A DNA stretch of 64,000 nucleotides from Methylobacter tundripaludum SV96 (GCF_000190755.2 NZ_JH109153.1:1239872-1303871), one strand, 5' to 3'. Positions 26,148 to 35,422 are shown, numbered from the stretch's first letter. A program made the numbers and translations. The notes: generated from the sequence alone by a model not told the origin.

Positions 26148-27164
26148 ATGACTGCCATTAAATTCCCTGAACTCGAACAACTTGAACGCATTATTGAGCA
26201 ATTAGGAGACCGAGCCCAAACCGAGGTCGTAGAAAAGATCCAATACCAGGATCATGAATTCCCCATTCATTGCATTACCCTGGGATCGACTCAGCCCGAT
26301 GTACCTGTATTGGCCTTTTTCGGCGGCGTGCATGGACTGGAGAAGATCGGTTCCGAAGTGATCCTGTCCTATATGCAGACCATCAGTCAGCTATTGGACT
26401 GGGATCAGGAATTCCTGGCCCGTCTGGAAAGATCCCGACTGGTTTTTGTCCCCCTCGTCAATCCGGTGGGCGTTTATCTTGGCACGCGTTGCAATGGCAA
26501 CGGCGTCGACCTGATGCGCAACTCGCCTGTGGAAGGCATAGGCGCAACCCGTATTTTCAGCGGCCACCGCATCACGCCGCGCCTGCCGTGGTATCGCGGC
26601 GATGAATCCAAAATGGAAAAAGAAGCTCAAGCCTTATGCCGCGTTGTGCAACAACACATGTTCAATTCTCCGTTGTCGATCGCCCTGGATTTGCACTCGG
26701 GATTCGGCATTCAGGATCGATTATGGTTCCCCTACGCATCGCGCAAGACCCCGTTTGCCTTTATTGCCGAAACCTTGGCCTTAAAAGAACTGTTCGATCG
26801 TTGCTATCAACACCATATCTACAGGATTGAACCGACCTGTCAGGAATATATGATTAACGGCGACCTGTGGGATTACCTGTTCGATGATTTTGTACAACGC
26901 TTTGAGGCCGAACGCTTGTTCCTGCCGCTGACACTGGAAATGGGCTCATGGCTTTGGCTGCGCAAAAGCCCGATGCATCTGTTCTCGCGGCACGGCTTGT
27001 TCCATCCGCTGCTGCCGCATCGCCAGCAACGGATTTTTCGGCGGCATTTCATGCTGTTTGATTTCTTATTCCGCAGCCTTTTGTATCCGGAACAATGGAC
27101 ACAGCTGAAGCCGCGACAAAAGGCAGCCTATGAAAAAAAGGCCTCAGGTCTTTGGTATGAATAA
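26148..27164 (+). CDS. M14-like zinc carboxypeptidase / AstE-type deacylase family protein
   Basis: 338 residues. The zinc site is visible: GGVHGLEKIGSE gives His62 and Glu65, and ALDLHSGFG gives His183. The GNGVDLMRN block follows the family pattern, and LTLEMGSW may carry the catalytic Glu. Related proteins are annotated as succinylglutamate desuccinylase/aspartoacylase or DUF2817. The substrate is unknown. The following hydrolase gene starts inside its 3' end. Confidence 0.78.
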   Translation: MTAIKFPELEQLERIIEQLGDRAQTEVVEKIQYQDHEFPIHCITLGSTQPDVPVLAFFGGVHGLEKIGSEVILSYMQTISQLLDWDQEFLARLERSRLVFVPLVNPVGVYLGTRCNGNGVDLMRNSPVEGIGATRIFSGHRITPRLPWYRGDESKMEKEAQALCRVVQQHMFNSPLSIALDLHSGFGIQDRLWFPYASRKTPFAFIAETLALKELFDRCYQHHIYRIEPTCQEYMINGDLWDYLFDDFVQRFEAERLFLPLTLEMGSWLWLRKSPMHLFSRHGLFHPLLPHRQQRIFRRHFMLFDFLFRSLLYPEQWTQLKPRQKAAYEKKASGLWYE

Positions 27165-27960
27165 AGCGCCAGGAAAAAACTGGATACTGCTGAGAGGTCT
27201 GGCGCGCGAGTCGGGGCATTGGGGCGATTTTGTTCCGCTTTTTCAGTCGGCATTTCCGGATGCTCAAATAACGCTGCTGGATTTGCCCGGCACCGGTTGT
27301 TTTCATCGGGAAACCAGTCCATGCACAATCAAAGCGATAACCGACAGCGTACGTCGCGATGCACTCAACAAGGGCGTCATACAACAACCGGCAACGATTC
27401 TGGCGCTTTCGCTGGGAGCGATGGTTGCCTGGGAGTGGATGCGCCGCTATCCCGAAGACATCTGCGGCGCAGCCCTGATGAACACCAGCTTTGCCGATGT
27501 AAGTCCCTTTTATCAACGACTACGCCGGCAAAGTTATAGCGACTTTGTCGCATTGGCGATAATGCGTGACGTGCATAACCGGGAATCGGGCATTTTGCGG
27601 TTGACCAGCAACCGCCGAAATCAGGATGAACAGATAATTCAAGCCTGGGAAAAGATACAAAATAAACGCCCGATAAGCCTTAAAAACAGCTTCCGCCAGA
27701 TTATAGCGGCGGCAAGCTATCGGCCCGGCGACATAAAACCGAAGCAGCCGGTTTTATTATTAAACGGACTAGGCGATCGTTTGGTGTCGCCGACCTGCTC
27801 AGAGGAAATACACAAAAAATGGGATCTTGAACTTCGCCGCCATCTCTGGGCAGGCCACGACCTGACTCTGGATGACGGCGCGTGGGTGGTGTTGCAACTG
27901 AAAGAGTGGCTGACTCCAATCAATCGCGGGCATGGCCAGCTCCTACGAGGCTTAACTTAA
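27130..27960 (+). CDS. Alpha/beta hydrolase
   Basis: 276 residues with the oxyanion-loop region LLRGLARESGHWGDF, nucleophile motif LALSLGAMVAWEW, acid in NGLGDRLVSPTCSEE and catalytic His in AGHDLTLDDGAW. This is a complete Ser-Asp-His triad. ATG 27130 overlaps the previous gene by 35 nt; ATG 27157 is an alternative start. Probably co-transcribed with the M14-like gene; substrate unknown. Confidence 0.82.
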   Translation: MKKRPQVFGMNKAPGKNWILLRGLARESGHWGDFVPLFQSAFPDAQITLLDLPGTGCFHRETSPCTIKAITDSVRRDALNKGVIQQPATILALSLGAMVAWEWMRRYPEDICGAALMNTSFADVSPFYQRLRRQSYSDFVALAIMRDVHNRESGILRLTSNRRNQDEQIIQAWEKIQNKRPISLKNSFRQIIAAASYRPGDIKPKQPVLLLNGLGDRLVSPTCSEEIHKKWDLELRRHLWAGHDLTLDDGAWVVLQLKEWLTPINRGHGQLLRGLT

Positions 27961-27980
27961 CTGCACTGGCAGGAAGTTTT

Positions 27981-28025
27981 AATGGGGCTATGACTCGATT
28001 GAAAATCAATCTAATCAGCCCCATT
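27981..28025. terminator. Hairpin after the alpha/beta hydrolase gene
   Basis: Arms AATGGGGCT (27981-27989) and AGCCCCATT (28017-28025) pair perfectly, with an inner stem GATTG/CAATC in the loop. There is no T run, so this is a candidate terminator for the upstream hydrolase cassette without the usual intrinsic signature. Confidence 0.45.
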
Positions 28026-28183
28026 GATTCTGATTTACTCCCATCTGATTGAGAAAGCGTCTACTTTTTAGCCACAAGAAAGCTTTTATACTCAATGTGT
28101 TGCGTCAAATTTAACAACTTTGAAACTTAGACGTTTTTTGAGTGCAAAGGGAGTAATGATGTTTTAATAAGTTATATAGTTTT

Positions 28184-28945
28184 TTAACCTAAATTATTTT
28201 TAGCTAAATAAGTAACAAAACCTTCTAAATGGTCTGTTACTTCATTGGTATATAAGTTCGTTGTTTGGAATTCTTTGTAAGCAATACAGGAAGCCGCCCC
28301 TTCGTCTACGTTTATAAAAATGGATCCTATTAAAATCAGGTATTTTCCTACGAATTCATCTTTTGATTTCGTTATCAAAAGATGAATTCTTTCTTGTATA
28401 GCTTCAAACATGACCTCTGTTGCTTCTTGTATTGGATATGGTTCATCTTCGATTCGTATTTTGTTTTTTTGAAACAACTGCACAATAGTATCTTCTTGGT
28501 AATCGAGTAAACTGAGCTCTTGTGGTTGGTCATTTATTTTAGCTAATGCCGCTTGTGCGGCTCCACAGCAATTTGATTCATGATCTTGGCCATCGCGAAC
28601 CACTTTCCCGATTTCCCCCTCTTCAGTTATGCCGATATGCGGACCGTAATAAATGAGCAATGCTCCCTCCTCCGGCATGTGATGTGCAAATGCCTGTACA
28701 CCGGTTAGTCCGGTAAATGGAAATCCATCCAACCCTCCCAAATAGAATGGGCCTAGTAAACCACTATCTGATATTGGAAATTGCATGGCGTTTATATCAT
28801 CGCTACAAATACTGTTGGCAGTCATTACTTTATCTGGATTGAAACCTATATGTTCTAGATATGCGATAACTTCTTTTTCAAGTATTTCAGAATAATTTGC
28901 GTTGGGGTAATATTCTCGGATTGTTTCAAGGTATGAGTTTTTCAT
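28184..28945 (-). CDS. LCIB-like (theta-type) carbonic anhydrase family protein
   Basis: 253 residues. The sequence matches the LCIB/C family (limiting-CO2-inducible, beta-CA-like fold): NSICSDDIN supplies Cys47 and Asp49, GFPFTGLTGVQAFAHHMPEEG supplies His88/89, YYGPHIGI follows, and ESNCCGAAQAAL supplies Cys126/127, so a Cys-His-Cys zinc site is likely. The family Arg of the Asp-Arg dyad is not evident. Role: interconversion of CO2 and bicarbonate, by inference from the family. The gene is AT-rich compared with its neighbours and lies next to an IS3 element, suggesting transfer. Bounded on both sides by apparently non-coding DNA. Confidence 0.7.
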   Translation of the reverse strand: MKNSYLETIREYYPNANYSEILEKEVIAYLEHIGFNPDKVMTANSICSDDINAMQFPISDSGLLGPFYLGGLDGFPFTGLTGVQAFAHHMPEEGALLIYYGPHIGITEEGEIGKVVRDGQDHESNCCGAAQAALAKINDQPQELSLLDYQEDTIVQLFQKNKIRIEDEPYPIQEATEVMFEAIQERIHLLITKSKDEFVGKYLILIGSIFINVDEGAASCIAYKEFQTTNLYTNEVTDHLEGFVTYLAKNNLG

Positions 28946-29147
28946 AATTATTATTTCCTTACTTACTCATTAGGCTTTTCGGTTTCCGCCCCGTTTATTT
29001 AAGTGGGTTCTGGTCTCCACTTTTTTAAACCTTATTTTTCTATAAAAGTCATGATCGGTCCGTAGTTTAACCATCGTTTCTTTTTTCTAAACTTATTTGT
29101 GTTTACGAAATAGATACTGATGTGTCAACACTTTTCCGGACACAAAG

Positions 29148-30011
29148 TTAAGCAGATTTTAGCTGCATTTCGTAGTCCACTGGCGACACATAGTGATTTG
29201 CGGAATGAAGTCGCTCACGGTTGTAAAACACCTCGATATATTCAAATATATCCTGCTTAGCCTCAGCTCTGGTTTGATAACGCTGATGATGAACCAGTTC
29301 TGTTTTCAAGGTATGAAAGAAGCTTTCTGAGACGGCATTATCCCAGCAGTTGCCTTTGCGACTCATGCTTTGGATAATGCCATGCTCCTGCAATAGCGTT
29401 CGATGACTGTCAGAGGCGTACTGACTGCCTCTATCGGTATGCCATATCAAGCCTTTACCGGGTTTACGCTGCCAAACGGCCATCAATAACGCATCGTTCA
29501 CCCGTTTGGCTCGCATGTGCTCAGCCATTGACCAGCCGACCACTTGCCGCGAGTACAGGTCAATCACGACAGCCAAATACAGCCAACCTTCCAGTGTATG
29601 AATATAGGTGATGTCGCCGACATAGGTTTGATTCGGTTGCGCCACCGTGAATTGCCGATCCAAGTGATTGGGGGCAATGGGCAAATTATGCTTGGAATTC
29701 GTGGTCGCTTTGAATTTGCGCTTGGTTTTACAGGCTAAACCCGCAGCAGCCATTAACCGGCCGATACGACGTCGACTGACCTGCCGATCCCGGTTGATTA
29801 AGGCCTCCTTGAGGCGACGCGTACCGTAGTTTTTCCGACTCTTCTGGAACAGGGTCTTTATGACCTCAACCAGCTCGGCATCGTCTTTTTCAATGGCTGT
29901 CTGAGGGCGCTCCTGCCAAGCATAGTAAGCGCTACGAGAAACGCTCATGAACCGGCACATCGATTTAACCGAAAATTCGCTCTCATGTTGTTTGACCCAG
30001 GCGTACTTCAC
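29148..30011 (-). CDS. IS3-family transposase orfB (integrase domain)
   Basis: 287 residues with HTH_21 region ([20 protein letters not shown]), and the rve catalytic core: [20 protein letters not shown] and [13 protein letters not shown] (first Asp), [13 protein letters not shown] (second Asp) and [16 protein letters not shown] (Glu). All DDE residues are present, so it looks active. It overlaps orfA by 4 nt; IS3 elements usually make an OrfAB fusion by -1 frameshifting. Confidence 0.92.
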   Translation of the reverse strand: MKYAWVKQHESEFSVKSMCRFMSVSRSAYYAWQERPQTAIEKDDAELVEVIKTLFQKSRKNYGTRRLKEALINRDRQVSRRRIGRLMAAAGLACKTKRKFKATTNSKHNLPIAPNHLDRQFTVAQPNQTYVGDITYIHTLEGWLYLAVVIDLYSRQVVGWSMAEHMRAKRVNDALLMAVWQRKPGKGLIWHTDRGSQYASDSHRTLLQEHGIIQSMSRKGNCWDNAVSESFFHTLKTELVHHQRYQTRAEAKQDIFEYIEVFYNRERLHSANHYVSPVDYEMQLKSA

Positions 30012-30319
30012 CGTTGCTCCTTGGCAAAGTACGCCGCTGCTTTTTTTAACAGGTCACGTTCCTCTATTAATCGGGCGTTTTCCTTCTTCAGCCGCTTCAA
30101 TTCTTCGTATAGATGCTCATCGGTTCGCACGGTTTTGCTGTACTCCTTCGGCTGGCTATATTTGTTGATCCAGGTATGGAGCGTATTGGCATTGACTCCT
30201 AAATCCCTGGCTGTTTGGGTAATCGGCTTATCAGAACCTATCGCCAGCTTCACCGAGGATTCTCTAAATTCGGCGCTATATATTTTTACTTTTTGTTTTT
30301 CTTGATCCATTTTCGACAC
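30008..30319 (-). CDS. IS3-family transposase orfA (HTH)
   Basis: 103 residues: N-terminal helix-turn-helix ([33 protein letters not shown]) then a leucine-zipper-like helix ending in the usual [15 protein letters not shown]. It provides end recognition for the element. It overlaps orfB by 4 nt. Confidence 0.92.
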   Translation of the reverse strand: MSKMDQEKQKVKIYSAEFRESSVKLAIGSDKPITQTARDLGVNANTLHTWINKYSQPKEYSKTVRTDEHLYEELKRLKKENARLIEERDLLKKAAAYFAKEQR

Positions 30320-30370
30320 ACTCTCTATTTTCAGATTATTTTAGATTGTGTGTCCGGTTTAGTGTAGCCA

Positions 30371-30735
30371 CTTCAATACAATCAATTACAAACCTTAAAA
30401 GGGGTAAATAAATATTGAAATAAAAAGCTGCGCTCATGTGTATCCTGTTCAGCCGCTGTGCGGGCTTTATTGATAATAAACGCATTGATGTTCTGGCGGA
30501 CATGATACTTTCGCCGCTAGGTTTTGTCCTAACTTTTATCCTCCGCCACACTGGAATCTGCGGCACTCTGGCGCGCGGCACGCCCTACCACCTCCCCGCT
30601 GTCACGAAATCTTAAACAAACGTTCATGTCTTTGTCACAGAAGAGTTTTATTCTTCGTCCTGAAGGTTAATGCTTTTCATCCCTGCAAAAGATCGTCACC
30701 GATTTTTGCAGAGTTTTCCTCTGGAGGATAAAGAT
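30371..30735. other. Intergenic gap between IS3 and the PAP2 gene
   Basis: 365 bp without a credible gene. A half palindrome of the TAGGGCG family (GGCGCGCGGCACGCCCTA) lies at about 30570-30587. A ribosome site GGAGGATAAAG immediately precedes the next gene at 30736. Confidence 0.5.
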
Positions 30736-31260
30736 ATGAAACTGCTCTATTCCATTCATAAATACGACGTTTTCATGTTCACCTGGCTGATCAATGCCAG
30801 AATGCATTCCACCTTGACCAAGGCTAGCCGTTATATCTCGAAAACCGGCGACGGCCAGCTGTATCTGGTCATCATAGGCCTGTTATATTGGAGCGAAGGC
30901 TTTGAAAGCCCCTTTCTACACGCTGTCCTGTTGGCTTTTTTAATCGAAAGACCGATCTATTTTGTACTGAAAAACGGCCTGAAGCGCAATCGGCCGCAAG
31001 CCGCTTTACAAAACTTCCGCAGCACTATTACACCCTCGGATAAATTCAGTTTTCCATCCGGTCATACGTCTGCCGCTTTCATGATGGCGACGCTGCTCGG
31101 CTATTACTTACCCCCCTTAATGATCCTTCTTTATTGTTGGGCGGCATTGGTCGGCTTCTCCCGTGTGGTATTGGGCGTGCATTTCCCGACCGATACGTTG
31201 GTAGGCGTCATTTTGGGTATCGGCACAGCACTCTTTAGTTTGGGACAAATCGTAATATGA
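30736..31260 (+). CDS. PAP2-family membrane phosphatase
   Basis: 174 residues from ATG 30736, chosen for its strong GGAGG upstream over an ATG at 30670. The three phosphatase motifs are complete: KNGLKRNRP, FSFPSGHTSAAF and SRVVLGVHFPTD. Several transmembrane helices place the active site at the membrane. Likely substrate is a lipid phosphate or undecaprenyl-pyrophosphate-like compound. Its stop overlaps the next gene (ATGA), a glycosyltransferase. Confidence 0.88.
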   Translation: MKLLYSIHKYDVFMFTWLINARMHSTLTKASRYISKTGDGQLYLVIIGLLYWSEGFESPFLHAVLLAFLIERPIYFVLKNGLKRNRPQAALQNFRSTITPSDKFSFPSGHTSAAFMMATLLGYYLPPLMILLYCWAALVGFSRVVLGVHFPTDTLVGVILGIGTALFSLGQIVI

Positions 31261-32297
31261 GAATTTTTTATGGCGTACAGGGCACCGGTAACGGCCACAT
31301 CACTCGCGCACGGGTTATGGCGAAAGAACTTCATGCTGCAGGCATTGATGTTCATTTTCAATTTACCGGTCGCCCTGCGGATAAATATTTCGATATGGAA
31401 ATCTTTAACGGCTACCAGTCGTGCCCTGGCCTGACCTTTCACACCGAGAAAGGGCAAGTCAGTTATTTGAAAACAGCGCTTGACGCCAAACCCATTACCT
31501 TCATCAAAGACATGAAGTCGCTGGATTTAAGCGGCTATGACTTGGTAATCAGCGATTTTGAACCGGTCACCGCCTGGGCGGCCAAAAGCCAGAAAAAGCC
31601 GGTTTTAGGCATCGGACATCAATACGCGTTTAATCATAAAATCCCCAGAGAGGGATCGGACCCTATCGCCGATCAGGTCATGAAGTATTTTGCCCCTGCC
31701 GATGTCGGTGTCGGTTTGCATTGGCATCATTTCGGCCAACCCATTTTACCGCCCATCATCGATACGCCTGAAACGCCAAAAAGCATTATCAAAAACAAGA
31801 TCGTTGTCTACCTTCCTTTCGAAGACCAGAATGAAGTCATCCGGCTTTTATCGCCTTTCGAGAATTTCGACTTTCATCTTTATTCGCCGGAACCGGTGCC
31901 ATCCAAATTCGGCCACATCACCTGCAATCCGCTGTCGCGCGACGGCTTCCAGAAAGATTTATACAATTGTTCCGGTATTATCAGCAATGCCGGATTTGAA
32001 CTGGCCAGCGAATCGTTACAGATGGGCAAAAAAATTCTGGCTAAACCATTGCATGCGCAAATGGAACAGATTTCCAATGCCGCCGCCTTACAGCAATTGG
32101 GCTACGGACATGTTATGCATGATATGGACAGTTCAGTGATCGAACACTGGCTGCATGACAACCATGCCGTCCATATTACCTATCCCAATATCGCTAAAGT
32201 GCTGGTGCAATGGATACAGGACGGTATGCCTGAAATGGATGCTGATTTTATTGAAGCGGTCTGGAGTACGGTGGAAGTTTTACAGATTAAACAATAA
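31257..32297 (+). CDS. MJ1255/VC2487-family glycosyltransferase
   Basis: 346 residues of the TIGR00661 type. It starts MRIFYGVQGTGNGHITRARV with the donor-fold glycine loop and contains ISNAGFELASESLQMGKKIL, the nucleotide-sugar binding block of GT-B enzymes, and PLHAQMEQISNAAALQQLGY. Substrate unknown. The 4-nt overlap with the PAP2 gene suggests a shared lipid- or glycan-related process. Confidence 0.88.
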   Translation: MRIFYGVQGTGNGHITRARVMAKELHAAGIDVHFQFTGRPADKYFDMEIFNGYQSCPGLTFHTEKGQVSYLKTALDAKPITFIKDMKSLDLSGYDLVISDFEPVTAWAAKSQKKPVLGIGHQYAFNHKIPREGSDPIADQVMKYFAPADVGVGLHWHHFGQPILPPIIDTPETPKSIIKNKIVVYLPFEDQNEVIRLLSPFENFDFHLYSPEPVPSKFGHITCNPLSRDGFQKDLYNCSGIISNAGFELASESLQMGKKILAKPLHAQMEQISNAAALQQLGYGHVMHDMDSSVIEHWLHDNHAVHITYPNIAKVLVQWIQDGMPEMDADFIEAVWSTVEVLQIKQ

Positions 32298-32350
32298 CAT
32301 CCCCCTTTACATTAGTTACTAACCATAAAAAAGGCTATATCATTAATTGT

Positions 32351-33401
32351 GGCTATGTCATCGTTAATTATGGAATTTTTTATTTCTTCTTCATAAAATG
32401 GTTTTTGTGGATTTTCAATTGGAGATCATCATGAAAAGCGTCGAATTTATGCAATTAATTACTGCAGTCCATGAATTAGATCATCATCAGCGCAAATTGT
32501 TGAGCGCTGCATTAAACGAACTATCCGACGAATCCAAAGTCCTCGAATTGATTGAGGTCTGCTTTGATGCTAGAAGTGCGTGCCCGCATTGTGCCAGTGT
32601 CGAGTTATACCGTCACGGATTGGTCAGCGGGTTGCAACGTTATTATTGTAAAAGCTGCCACAAAACTTTCAATGCCCTCACCGGCACGCCGCTGGCTCGT
32701 CTCCGAGAGAAGCCAAAATGGCTGAATTACCTCGCTGCGATGACACAATCGCTGACCGTACGTCAGTCCGCTTCCGATAGCGGTGTTCATCGCAATACCA
32801 GTTTCCGCTGGCGACATCGTTTCTTGAGCTGGATTACCCAAGATCGCCCCTCAACTCTTCACGGTATTACCGAAGCCGATGAAACGTATTTGTTGGAATC
32901 GGACAAAGGCAAGCGGAACCTTGAACGCAAGGCTCGCAAGCGTGGCGGTAACGCCACCAAACGAGGAATCTCTGACGAACAGGTCTGTGTGCTGGTTGCT
33001 CGTGACCGTTCCGGGCAAACGCTGGATTTCGTTACCGGCAAAGGACCGTTAACCAAGCCCCTTCTTACCACCTCCCTAAAGCCAGTACTGGATGTGGCTG
33101 CCCTTTTGGTTAGCGATGCCAATCCCACCTATATGGCATTCTGTCATGCAGAAGGCATCAGTCATGAAGTCGTTAACCTCAGTCAAGGCCAGCGGGTCAA
33201 TGGCGCTTATCATGTGCAAAATGTCAACGCATATCACAGTCGGTTTAAACAGTGGCTGGAGCATTTTCACGGTGTGGCGACTAAATACTTACCAAACTAC
33301 CTGGGCTGGAGACGGTCCTTTGAACAACACCGCCAGCTCGCACCAGAAACGCTACTCAATGCTGCTCTGGGGAATTTTCAATATTTAACGGTGACATAGC
33401 C
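32351..33401 (+). mobile_element. IS1595-family insertion sequence, complete, with 8-bp target duplication
   Basis: 17-bp terminal inverted repeats differ at one position: GGCTATGTCATCGTTAA (32351-32367) against the reverse complement of 33385-33401. Both flanks are TTAATTGT (32343-32350 and 33402-33409), an exact 8-bp target duplication typical of the family. The transposase stop lies within the right repeat. The copy looks recent and intact. Confidence 0.95.
32431..33399 (+). CDS. IS1595-family (ISXO2-like) transposase
   Basis: 322 residues from ATG 32431. An N-terminal zinc ribbon has CPHC (ACPHCASVELYRHG) and CKSC (YYCKSCHKTF). The DDE-type core follows: GITEADETYLLES (first Asp), LLVSDANPTYMAFC (second Asp) and NVNAYHSRFKQWLEHFHGVA (IS1595 His/Asn block), ending PNYLGWRRSFEQH. 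No disruption seen. Confidence 0.93.
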   Translation: MKSVEFMQLITAVHELDHHQRKLLSAALNELSDESKVLELIEVCFDARSACPHCASVELYRHGLVSGLQRYYCKSCHKTFNALTGTPLARLREKPKWLNYLAAMTQSLTVRQSASDSGVHRNTSFRWRHRFLSWITQDRPSTLHGITEADETYLLESDKGKRNLERKARKRGGNATKRGISDEQVCVLVARDRSGQTLDFVTGKGPLTKPLLTTSLKPVLDVAALLVSDANPTYMAFCHAEGISHEVVNLSQGQRVNGAYHVQNVNAYHSRFKQWLEHFHGVATKYLPNYLGWRRSFEQHRQLAPETLLNAALGNFQYLTVT

Positions 33402-33409
33402 TTAATTGT

Positions 33410-33505
33410 CGCTGGAGTGCAGGCTTTACCTACATGGATGTAGGTAAGGGGCGTGAGCAGGAGCGGAAGCTTCGCCTGCGCCGGCAAGCAAAGCTTGCAC
33501 TCCCG
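33410..33505. repeat. Palindromic repeat (GGAGTGCAGG family)
   Basis: GGAGTGCAGGCTTTACCTAC starts the unit and CAAAGCTTGCACTCC closes it, with internal AAGCTTCGCCTGC. The ends match the palindrome at 14892-14935 between hupI and hupJ. It follows the IS1595 target duplication directly. Confidence 0.6.
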
Positions 33506-33632
33506 TTACGTCCTGATGGCTCTTTTAGTCATTGAAAGCACTGTAAGCCGCAAGCGCATGTAAATACCGCTTGAATCCTTTGTCTTTTTCTAACAAGGTC
33601 CCGCGCTACGCCGACATTCCCGGACGAGAACA

Positions 33633-34316
33633 CTAACACTTCGTCCGTGGTGTCCCGCTTTCATCCAGCACAACAATCGCTTCCTCGCAGCTGATTATAT
33701 TTTCCTTATTGCTGAGAATATAATCGGCCAGGCGGCCAATAGCCTGCCAGTGAGTCGCTGAGCTTATGAACTGAAAGGCCTTGTTAAACAGCTCAACCAG
33801 CTTTTCTTCGTGCCGACTTCTGGCCGCGATAAAAATATCCAGATACTCATAAACCTTTTCAAGATCCGATGTGCCGCCGTAATAATGCAAGGCATCGATG
33901 TTAACCAATCGGGCATTAAACTGCTCATCATCACGAAGCGCCACATGTTTTGCTTCCGCCAGAGGCCCTGCCAGTAAATTGATCATATCCGCTTCAAAAG
34001 CAGTCTGATAGGCATCTTGCTCAGCAGCTGAGAAATAATGGGTGCTTTCAATCAGCGCAACCGGCAGGCTTTGAATCAGGCGGCCTCCTTCCACGACTGC
34101 GGCAAAATGATCATAAGCCAAGCGGCTATCCAAAGAACTGTCTTTTTGACAATCCAATGCCTTAATAGTGATTTGAAAATACACCGGCGGCAGTTGCTTT
34201 TGTTTATTGTAAAGATAAATGGCGGCAGCGTGGCCTGCCTCATGGAAGGCTATTTGTCTGATCAGATCGTGATCGTTAATGGTATAGGATGTATCAGTTT
34301 GGTAATTCCGTTTCAT
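33633..34316 (-). CDS. M41-like (FtsH-type) HEAGH-motif protein
   Basis: 227 residues without recognisable AAA domain. Residues near 25-30 read IAFHEAGHAAAIYLYN, the HEXXH zinc site of peptidase family M41, and NLLAGPLAEAKHVA resembles the downstream FtsH block with a third acidic ligand. Stand-alone HEXXH proteins of this kind occur in several proteobacteria; function is unknown. It is flanked by repeats on both sides and is not in an obvious operon. Confidence 0.65.
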   Translation of the reverse strand: MKRNYQTDTSYTINDHDLIRQIAFHEAGHAAAIYLYNKQKQLPPVYFQITIKALDCQKDSSLDSRLAYDHFAAVVEGGRLIQSLPVALIESTHYFSAAEQDAYQTAFEADMINLLAGPLAEAKHVALRDDEQFNARLVNIDALHYYGGTSDLEKVYEYLDIFIAARSRHEEKLVELFNKAFQFISSATHWQAIGRLADYILSNKENIISCEEAIVVLDESGTPRTKC

Positions 34317-34994
34317 GATTTCACCCGTAAGCTAAAAAGATGCGGCCAGGGCTGCCGACCGCATTTAAAGGGGAAGGATAACTAACTGATGTTACGCACG
34401 GATGGTATTTCTCCCGTTTGCCGCGCCGAGCACCGGAGCTTTTATCGAGAACAGCCCGTTAGGGGCGCGGCAGGGATGCCGCGCGTCAGCAGAGGGGCAG
34501 GAGCCCCTTCTGCTGACGCTCGATAAAAGCGAGGAGCGCAGGAAGTAAGCGGTAACCGGGTCGCCTTTTCTTTGGTTACTTTCTTTTGGCGAAGCAAAAG
34601 AAAGTAACTCGCCTTCGGGTGCGACAACCCGATTCAATCAAGTGTCGCGCTGGCGACTCCTTAATGTTAAAGCGGTCGAAATTCGACTAACTGCGTAACA
34701 TCAGTAACTAATAAACTCTAATTCCTTGAATAAGGAAGTAATCACAAGAGTTGCAAATATTCTAATGACTAAACCCCGCCTTGAAAATGTGACCGATTGA
34801 CGCGCGACAATAAGCCGCGCAAATTGGCACGATACATGCTTAATATTTAAGTTTGCGTTATGAAAATGCTTCAAAGCCGCATAAATACTGGACTTAAACA
34901 AATCACTACCCGAGTTCCCAAGGCATTTAACACAGAAAAATAGGCCATATGCCATACAACCTTCTCTGACTTTCAACTCAACACAGGATCTAAC
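34317..34994. other. Intergenic gap between the HEAGH gene and the IHF-like gene
   Basis: 678 bp, mostly occupied by the MITE-like element listed separately. The remaining 290 bp before 34995 are AT-rich and contain no supported gene; they should include the promoter of the IHF-like gene. Confidence 0.5.
34383..34707. repeat. MITE-like element with TGATGTTACGCA termini
   Basis: Ends TAACTGATGTTACGCA (34383-34398) and TGCGTAACATCAGTAA (34692-34707) are inverted repeats in 15 of 16 positions. The 325-bp interior holds palindromes (GTTACTTTCTTTTGGCGAAG with CAAAAGAAAGTAAC; ATCGAGAACAG-type units) and no convincing ORF. A shorter relative is at 44223-44330. Confidence 0.72.
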
Positions 34995-35306
34995 ATGACT
35001 AAATCAAAACTTATTGACCTATTGGCTAAAAAATGGCCGCATTTAGAGCGAAAAGAAGTGGAATTGGCCGTTGGCTGCATGATAGAGCAGATGAGTAAGG
35101 CATTGATGGCTAACGATAGAATAGAAATCCGTGGCTTTGGCAGTTTTTCTTTGCATTACCACCCGCCTTTTACAGGCCGAAATCCCAGAACCGGAGCGGA
35201 ATTAAAATTGCAGGCCCGGTATTCACCCTATTTCAAACCGGGCAGAGAGCTACGGCAGCGAGTGGATTTGTTAAAAACAAGCTGCGAGATTAAACAGAAA
35301 GCCTAG
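34995..35306 (+). CDS. HU/IHF family DNA-bending protein (IHF-beta-like)
   Basis: 103 residues with the family core: [12 protein letters not shown] at the N-terminus, [20 protein letters not shown] and [12 protein letters not shown] in the DNA-binding arm, and [14 protein letters not shown] at the end. The sequence is closest to the IHF beta subunit, but divergent ([12 protein letters not shown] in helix 1) and may be a second copy besides a standard ihfB elsewhere. It acts as a nucleoid bending protein by family. Confidence 0.88.
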   Translation: MTKSKLIDLLAKKWPHLERKEVELAVGCMIEQMSKALMANDRIEIRGFGSFSLHYHPPFTGRNPRTGAELKLQARYSPYFKPGRELRQRVDLLKTSCEIKQKA

Positions 35307-35422
35307 TTTTTACTAAAACGGCTTGAACGAATTCCAATAATTCGATCTTTATATCAGGGACGATTACAACACCAAGCGGTGGTCAAGAAAGCTCTCAACC
35401 ACCGTTCATCTTACCGGCTTTT

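Larger units (their letters stand above)
29121..30370 (-). mobile_element. IS3-family insertion sequence
   Basis: About 1.25 kb carrying overlapping orfA and orfB on the minus strand. Imperfect terminal inverted repeats start TGTGTCAACACTTTTCCGGA on the left and TGGCTACACTAAACCGGACA on the right (reverse complement), both continuing with CA-rich ends. No matching target-site duplication was found in the adjacent bases, so the copy may be old or rearranged. Confidence 0.85.

Noticed and set aside
29113-30380. Target-site duplication for the IS3 element
   Set aside because: Bases next to the two inverted repeats (TGA and CTT) do not match.
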